A stretch of 64,000 bases of DNA from Codonopsis lanceolata (taxonomy: Eukaryota; Streptophyta; Magnoliopsida; Asterales; Campanulaceae): NCBI GenBank assembly GCA_013146195.2, contig CM028382.1:118557023-118621022 (forward strand), read 5' to 3'. The translations under genes and the position numbers were made by a program. Below the pieces are notes generated by a model. It saw only the letters and a list, made by a program, of their open reading frames with translations, was not told the DNA's origin and ran no database searches. Below, piece after piece: positions 57,488 to 64,000 of this stretch (positions within the stretch are counted from its first letter, which is position 1; every line of letters begins with the position of its first letter).

Positions 57488-58009
57488 CTGTGAGGTTCCC
57501 GGGGTGTGCCCCCGCGCCCCGCGCGCCCTTGGATAGGGGTGCGCGTACGTGCGGATGCGGGACACAACTGCTCTCGTTCCACCCTCCCTTGTTTAGGGGA
57601 AGACGAAATCCAAAGTGCGAGAGGAGTGCTGTCTATGTTAGCACGTTGGAATGTGCCTCGGTTGCCTTGAGTGGATTTTGTATCCAAAATGGGAACTAAA
57701 GGTTTCCTCATGTCAGGTTATCCCTTATTTCGGGGATAACAGGATATGGGAATGCATTACCTTTCCATTCTCATTCTCCCCTTTTATCTTTCAGGGGAAA
57801 ATAGAGAAGTGCAAGAAAAGATATTGCGACACCCCCACTTATGGATTTATTAAAATAGCCTTATGGCCCAATCAAATCGCTATGGGAGCTATGGGTTTCC
57901 CGCATCAAGTTATCCCTTGTTTAGGGGATACCAGGATATGGGAATTCATCACCCCTCCATTCCCGTATCTCCCTTTTTTAGGGGAGAACAGGAAAGTGCA
58001 AAGAGGGAA
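57488..58009. other. Repeat-rich boundary between two retroelements
   Basis: A GC-rich part (57490-57560) is followed by two diverged copies of a ~190-bp repeat (TATCCC-TTTCGGGGATAACAGGATATGG at 57718 and CTTGTTTAGGGGATACCAGG at 57915). No gene. Confidence 0.55.
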
Positions 58010-59322
58010 TGTTGCGAGGCCCCACTGGATCTGAAAGTTTTAGAGTCGCCACCTTTATTTTAAGGCAAAAATAAAGGAAAACCAGAAAAGAAAACCAGAG
58101 ATTTTAGAAAAGCGGGTTCGGGGGCTAAGTTACGAGTTGGGAAGGTGCTAGGCACCCAACTCGCTCTTTCGGTCTCAAAGCATTTTTGGCTTAAGTATGC
58201 TCATTGTTATATTAATCTAGCAAATAAATAAGGTCTTATTTTGACAAGGGAAATTTAAACAGATACATTCGTGGCTACATTATTTACGGACTCGCAGCCG
58301 TCTCCTTCCAATAATTACAAACATATTTAAGAATATTTGGCCATTATAACGGCTCTTTTACATAATATTTCCTAATCTAATCCGGGCAGCACAACGGCTT
58401 ATATTGGCTACATTGCGCCGGATTTAAATAAAAACTTTTGAAAATAAATAAAATGACAGAAAATGTAAATAAATAAAAATAACAACGCTCTTAAAGGTTT
58501 TACCTTTTAGAGCGGTGGTGTGCTCGCTCTGTCCTTCAGGGAGAGGGAGTCTTTTTGTTTTGAATTGAACTGGGCAGAATGACTGTTTGATTTTTTTGAA
58601 GTTTGGGCTTATCAACTCGGGCAGAGTGACAGCTTTATTTGGGTAGGTTTTGGCTTTTCTAGTCGGGCGGAACCTAGACTTAGTTTTTGACTTTTTTAGC
58701 TCGTTACTCGGGCAGAGTAACGGCTTATTTTGGGATTTTTGGACTGGGGATTTGAGGTGGATACCTAACAACTAGGCTAGGGATCACTTATAACCTATGT
58801 GTTTTTGATTTGGCAGAGTTTGGACGGGGTTTGGAGACTATAGGGGCTTCCACTCACCTATCTCGCACCTCTCGTACTAATATTATCGGAGGAAACGAAG
58901 CAGAGCATCGCTGCGATCAAAAATCGCGGATGAAAATGTGTGTCGAGAACTGGGAGCTGAGGCCTCTATTTATACTTGAGGAGAGGGACGCGGCAGGAAT
59001 TTCCAAATTTGTTTCTCGTGCATCAGCCGCTTGTACCTTGCGCATCAAAACTTGTACCATTTGAATGTGAGAGAGATGAACAGCAACTTGCATGGTGCGG
59101 CCAAAGGCACCCTTGGTGCGGCACCAAGGGGCTTTGGTGCGGCACCATCAAGCTTTACAAGTTTGAAAATTTTGCACTTTCCCCCCTGCAGTTCACTGTT
59201 TCGCGCATCCTGCTCTTCCTTTCGCATTTTTGACTCCTGCAACTTGACATTTGTTAAGTTTTAACAGTTCTTGATATTTTATGTCAGTAACATACCAGGG
59301 GTACGAAATTGGGGTGTCTACA
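58010..59322 (+). repeat. Probable LTR of an Ogre/Tat-like element
   Basis: It begins TGTTGCGAGGCCCCACTGG, contains AGTTTTAGAGTCGCCACC and GGTGCTAGGCACCCAACTCG, and ends TTGGGGTGTCTACA. These phrases are ones I associate with long LTRs of plant Tat-lineage elements. The following GAGCCCCTC starts the leader. No second LTR is in the window, so the limits are inferred. Confidence 0.45.
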
Positions 59323-61010
59323 GAGCCCCTCAACGATGGAGTCTACGGGTAACCTTAAGGCTTCGAGTAGGCGAACATCGTTGATAAACAAGACTCTCCA
59401 ATTTCGTTCAATTAAGAACGGAGAATGCAATTGGTAGCGATTATAATGCACGGTGAACATGCTATCCAAACTCTATAACCTAGACATTTTTAGTCGGTTA
59501 TAAAAAGTTATCGCAGTTTTAAGCAAATATGAATTTAATGTGCTCTGATGGTCGGACCTACTAATGTAGGCTGCCTACGTATTCCTTATTAAAGGAAATC
59601 AGACCAAGCGTAGTTCAGGCCAAAACCCTAAACTACAACTAAAGTGAGGATGTCATGTTCTTCGGGTCAAGCCCGATCGAGAACACAACGGAAAAAGTTT
59701 TTTGTGTTTTCGAAAAAGCCGTATTCTTCCGGTCCGAAACCGTTGTCAAATACGGTATGAAGATTTGAATGTTTTTCTGTTACCACCTTTCAACCGGTCA
59801 ATACCTTGTAGTTGAAACGTGTTAAGAAAAATTTTCTAATTATGTCTGGGCCTTGATCGCTGTCTTGTTTCCAGACATAACCCGAAAACTTTCAGATATC
59901 CAGAAAATTGTGCTTGACTAAAGATCCGTTCCGAACCAATTGTTTTTACCACATTTTCAACCGGTCAATACCTTGTAGTTGAAATGTGTTAAGAAGAATT
60001 TTCTAAGTATGTCTGGGCCTTGATCGCTGTCTTGTTTCTAGACATAGCCCGAAAATTTTCAGATATCCAGAAAATTGTGCTTGACTAAAGATCTATCGCC
60101 GAGCACGACGAATTGATCATTCTTCAAGTATTTTCGAAAATTGTGAAGTGGAAAATATTCTTTTTCCTTCCTCTTTCTTTTTCTCCCTTTCTTTTTTTTT
60201 GTTTTTTCAAATATTCATCTTTTTTTGTGTTTTTGAAATATTCCTCTTTTTTTTGTGTTTTTGAAATATTCCTCTTTTTTTGTTTTTTTTTTGAAAAACA
60301 AATTTTCCTTAAAAGGAAATTATTCTAGAGTCAGGGTAAGAGTCGACTTACTGGTAAGGCACTGGGCGCATGATTCTACGATTCACTTTGCCACTCTTGC
60401 TGGGGCATTTATTCTTTCTTTTTTTTTTATTGTGATGGTCGGACCTATAAAGATAGGCTGCCTACGTATCATTTTCAAGGAATCAGACCAAACGTAGTTC
60501 GGCCTGATGCTGGGAATTTTATTCTTGCTTTTTTTTTTCTTTTCTTTTCTTTTCTTTTCCTTTGATTTCTTTTCTTTTCTTTTCTTTTTCTTCTTTTTTT
60601 TCCTTTTGATCTTTCTTTTCTTTTCTTTTCTTTTGATTTCTTTTTTTTTTTTGCTGGGGATGTTATTTCCTTCGTCCTTTGGTGAATGGTTGCAAATTTT
60701 GGTTAACAAGACTAACTTTGTTAACTTTCCGTTAGGCTCAGGGACCATTGTGAGAACTTTGAAACTTGAGGACCAGAGTGCTGCAACTGCAAACTTTGGA
60801 GGGGGAAAAGGGAAACTTCCCTATTTCTCCCTTAAGTGGACGGGGAAATGAAGGGAGAAAGCACTGCTCCTTCTTTCCTTTCTTTCTTCTTTCATCCTGC
60901 TGCTCATCACCCGCCATAGCCACTGCCTCCTTCATTTCTTTTTTTTATTTCCTTCATTTTTGCTCCTTTTCTCGATTTTCTTCTGCCAATTTCAGTGTTT
61001 TACTTAGCAG
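59323..61010 (+). other. Repeat-rich leader before the PMD gene
   Basis: A 165-bp tandem duplication (59781-59945 and 59949-60100; both with CAACCGGTCAATACCTTGTA and AAATTGTGCTTGACTAAAGA) lies between two copies of a ~65-bp sequence with GGCTGCCTACGTAT (about 59551 and 60437). Then a pyrimidine tract built on TTTTC (60520-60655). The ORFs over the last are low-complexity. It looks like the untranslated leader of a large retroelement. Confidence 0.55.
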
Positions 61011-63603
61011 ATGGCTTCTTCTTCACGATCCAGGAAGGGAAAAGCACCGGTGCGCCCAGAATCTGGTGGTAGGAGGAGGGAACCTCCTAGCTTGGTTCAG
61101 AACCGACTCAATTATACGTACTCCAAGGATGACTGGGGCAACCTTTTGCGAGATCGGGACACCCACGTGTGCAATCTTCCCTTAACCACTGTAAGATGTC
61201 TTTTTTCTAGCAATTTTCCTGGCTATTTTTCAGATCTGCTAAATTCCCCTCTTTTTTTTTTTTCAGGTTCGCAGGAAGTTTGATAGGGTTCGGGTATCAT
61301 ATGGAGATGTGGCTGACATTTTTAACATGTTACCCAAAGCTGCACAATTGCTGGTAGAGGGCTCGGGCTTCAGCACCTTCTTGCACTCCTTTACTCATTT
61401 CACCAGCTTCCTCCCTGTCTTCGACGTGCTCCGGGACTTCTAGTGGGACACCACCCACACTTTTCATTTCAGCTGGGGGGAGGCGACCATGACCTCTTGT
61501 GATTTCGCTGCTATTACAGGAATCCCTACCAGCATAGGGGAGACCTTGGCTCTGGATTTTACTCTCCGACATCGTAGGGAGGAGATCATAGACCTCCTGG
61601 GCTTTGAACCTCGCTTCAAATCGTCGGATGAGGTTTATATTAGCAGCGTTCGACACTGGCTTCTTAATAATGCCAGGTAGGTATCAGCTGATGATGAGGT
61701 TGCTATTACTCGAGTGGCCCGAGCTTTTCTCTTTTTCTTTCTTGGCTCATCACTTTTTGCTAATTCTTCTGTCACCCTGAGAGCCTCCGTCTTGGCTTGC
61801 CTTACTGGACTTTGATCGGATCCAACATGATTGGGGACAGGCTGGTTTGGCTGAGTTATATGCTTCTATGGATAGAGCCAGCCGGAATAATTCACCGACC
61901 CTGAATGGGTTTGCCCCGGCGTGGGAGGTACATGCCTTTTCCTGCTTTTTCATTCATTCATCATTTTTTTATGCATCTTTTTTCATGATTTTTTTTTCAT
62001 GATTTTTTTTTGTGCAGGTCTGGGCCTTTTCATTCTTCAGATTTTCGCCGGGGCGCCTCATCCGACGGCAAATTCTACCGGCCTCAAATGACGTGTCCCG
62101 GTATGTTGACAATAACAGAGTCCATCCGGCGATGACGGTGGTTGCAAAACCGAGGAAAAGTCTTTGGAGCGAATTGTTGGCTCGATCTGGCTCGGTGCAT
62201 TTTCTTCCAGGAAGGCACGGAGGACATTATCATACTACTGGCGTTCGGATATTGATGGTTTCCATCATGGTAGATACTTTGTACATGGGCGAGCGGGTGA
62301 ATCGTCAGCACCAATATTTCCTAATGGCTCCAGTGGTGCCTCCTCAGCCTCCTGCTTGGGTGATAGAGCCTGAGCAACTGCTCGACCGGTCTCAATACTT
62401 GGGGAATTACCTCGTTCCTGCGGCAGATTATCCAGTGATGTCATACGAGGATTTCCTGAGATTAGAGCTGCATCCCCCTCCTCGTGCTCCTGTTGTGCCC
62501 AGGCGGCATTCTCGATGCTCACAGTTCGGGCTGGGTCATCTACTTCACGTCTCGGCGAGAACCCGATGTTCACAGAGGATGATATTTTCTCTACTTTTCG
62601 GTATGGCGGGCGGTGGATTAGTAGAGCGAGTTCTTCCGGATGTCGAGATCTGGAGGCGTCGTGTCCGGGGAGCTCGTTCGGTAGACACATCCACCTTTAT
62701 TGTCTCTTTTCTTTATTATTTTATTTATGCACATACATTTTTTTTCTTTGAGACTGACATTTTTATTTGCATATTTTTCATCATTTTTTTAGGTGAACGT
62801 GTCTACTTACAAGCTAGCTGGGGGCTTCTTGGCATCGACAAATTATATCGAGTTGGTGATGAATTTTCTTGTGGAGCGGCTTCAAGCGGCGCCGGAGGTC
62901 GAGATGACGACGATGATGATGATGATGACGATGATGATGACGGGTCAAGCCGCGGCCGGGGCTGAGGTCGAGGATTCGCAACGGGTCCCAGGGTCAGGGG
63001 TGGTGGTTTTCCCAGAAGCCAGTCGTCCCGAGCACATTAGCTTTGGATTCCTGCGAACATTAGTATCTCTTTCTTTTTCTTTTTCCTTTATTTTTTATTT
63101 TTGTTTTTTTTATTTTTCTGTTTTTCTGTAAAAGAAATCTGTACAAACATTATGATATAATGTAATATAATGTATATGATGCAGTATGTTACACATGCAA
63201 AAATAAATTCACGCATAAAATAAAACTATACCGGACATCTAAAATGTAATGGCACGCTGTACTTTGAAGAAAGGGATTTTTGAGAATACACCTTTGGATA
63301 AAAGCGGGCTTTTCGGGTGATATCGGAATGGGAGAAATGGCTGAATCCCTGGTGCATTGCGGCTATTGAGTCCGTGGTTGTAGCCTTCTTTATAGGTTTT
63401 CTTTTTCTTCCATGATCAGACACAGCAGTAGACGATGGCTGGAGCCGAAATATCATGGTACCAGGCAGCACCTCTATCCAGGATAATGGGGACATTGATG
63501 ATGAGGATGAGGACACTTCTGGGGCCTCTCATGCTGATGAGTATGGGGCTTCTTCTGCGCCTCGCAGAAGGAGTATATGGGCCGGCTCGGTGGGCCGCCC
63601 ATG
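61011..63603 (+). pseudogene. Plant mobile domain (PMD) gene, decayed
   Basis: PMD proteins (MAIN/MAIL1 type and transposon-borne relatives) share a large helical domain of unknown biochemistry. Exon 1 (61011-61190) begins MASSSRSRKGKAPVRPESGG and contains NRLNYTYSKDDWGNLLRDRD. Exon 2 (61267-61927) has LPVFDVLRDF, a TAG for Trp, WDTTHTFHFSWGEATMTSCD, FAAITGIPTSIGETLALDF and RVARAFLFFFLGSSLFANSS, then a frameshift and FDRIQHDWGQAGLAELYASM. Exon 3 from 62018 starts VWAFSFFRFSPGRL; frames then alternate, with MGERVNRQHQYFLMAPVVPP. Exon 4 (from 62793) carries a (GAT)n/(GAC)n tract (62903-62942) coding for Asp or Met according to frame. A last exon (63420-63603) has DTAVDDGWSRNIMVPGS, an acidic stretch and RRRSIWAGSVGRP before the stop. 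Several stops and frameshifts make it a pseudogene. Confidence 0.72.
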
Positions 63604-64000
63604 AGCCTTGATGGACCGCTCGGGGCTATGGCTGCAAGAAAAGGATTGTTTATGGGGAAAACAACGGGGGTATAGGCAGTATATATATATGTACAAATGC
63701 AAGTAATGTATAATATAGATGTCTTAATAAGTATTCCTAAGTTGCACCTTAGGACCTGTAAAATTTATATTTTAATGTCTTAATTTGAGCTGCTTTGTCG
63801 TGGTTTTTCTCTTTTGTCAGTCGAGTCTCTGATGTGTTGAAGACGGGAGGTAGCACGCTGATGGCTTCAAATAATGCCTTCCCTCTCCTTTTATTATTTT
63901 TTTTTCATCATTTTTTTATGCTCTAACTTTTGCCTAGGCCGCCCTTTCGGGTTTTCAACCTAGCGAGCTCTTATATTTTTTTTTATTTTTTTATGCTCTA
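63604..64000. other. Downstream of PMD gene, no feature
   Basis: AT-rich with TTTTTTCATCATTTTTTTATG phrases similar to the PMD introns, suggesting more of the same element continues past the window. Confidence 0.4.

Noticed and set aside
60507..60851. Phe-rich ORF that looks like a membrane protein
   Set aside because: It is a translation of the TTTTC pyrimidine tract.

Overview
This window looks like intergenic, transposon-dominated DNA from a flowering plant, probably a dicot. The evidence is the AT-rich sequence, plant Copia and Ty3/Gypsy polyproteins, Mutator-like elements (MULEs) with 9-bp target duplications, hAT and Stowaway MITEs, Helitron and LINE relics, and exon fragments of plant-type genes (CesA, CYP51, SPATULA, STAY-GREEN). 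I see no protein-coding host gene that is complete. The only RNA genes that look intact are two identical tRNA-Val(AAC) genes.

1-2555: no clear gene; a weak minus-strand promoter and short ORF near 2124-2413. 2556-6713: a 4.16-kb Pack-MULE, bounded by imperfect terminal inverted repeats (TIRs) and a 9-bp target site duplication (8/9). It carries minus-strand fragments of three unrelated genes (CYP51, an LRR protein, cellulose synthase) and a 17-copy array of hairpin-forming repeats. 6714-13109: an old hAT transposase gene on the minus strand, cut into four colinear pieces by three TIR elements (7805-9937, 10344-11305, 11463-12994) and ended by a Copia LTR. 13110-18950: a decayed 5' part of a Copia element. 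20870-22261: a second Pack-MULE holding the 5' end of an alpha-helical, ARM/U-box-like gene.

23340-45500: duplicated blocks. A long-TIR element occurs at 23851-26536 and 38955-41284. A following block occurs wholly or partly at 26600, 35521-37620 and 41389-45430. The copies act as empty sites for one another and so date a hAT MITE, a Helitron and the growth of a (TCAAAAA)n array. A LINE 3' end, a 4.27-kb solo LTR with a 5-bp duplication, and Helitron helicase relics lie between them.

46276-52732: a 6.46-kb hAT element (8-bp duplication, CAGGGCCG termini) packed with exon pieces of at least four genes: STAY-GREEN-like, SPATULA-like bHLH, eIF2B-delta-like and RPB1. 55058-57487: minus-strand pol of a Tat-type Ty3/Gypsy element, interrupted by a MITE. 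58010-63603: a probable LTR, then repeat-rich leader, then a decayed plant-mobile-domain (PMD) gene, which may be the extra ORF of an Ogre/Tat-like element.

The main theme is gene-fragment capture by DNA transposons of two superfamilies, with splice sites preserved. Family names come from reading translated motifs; no database search was possible.
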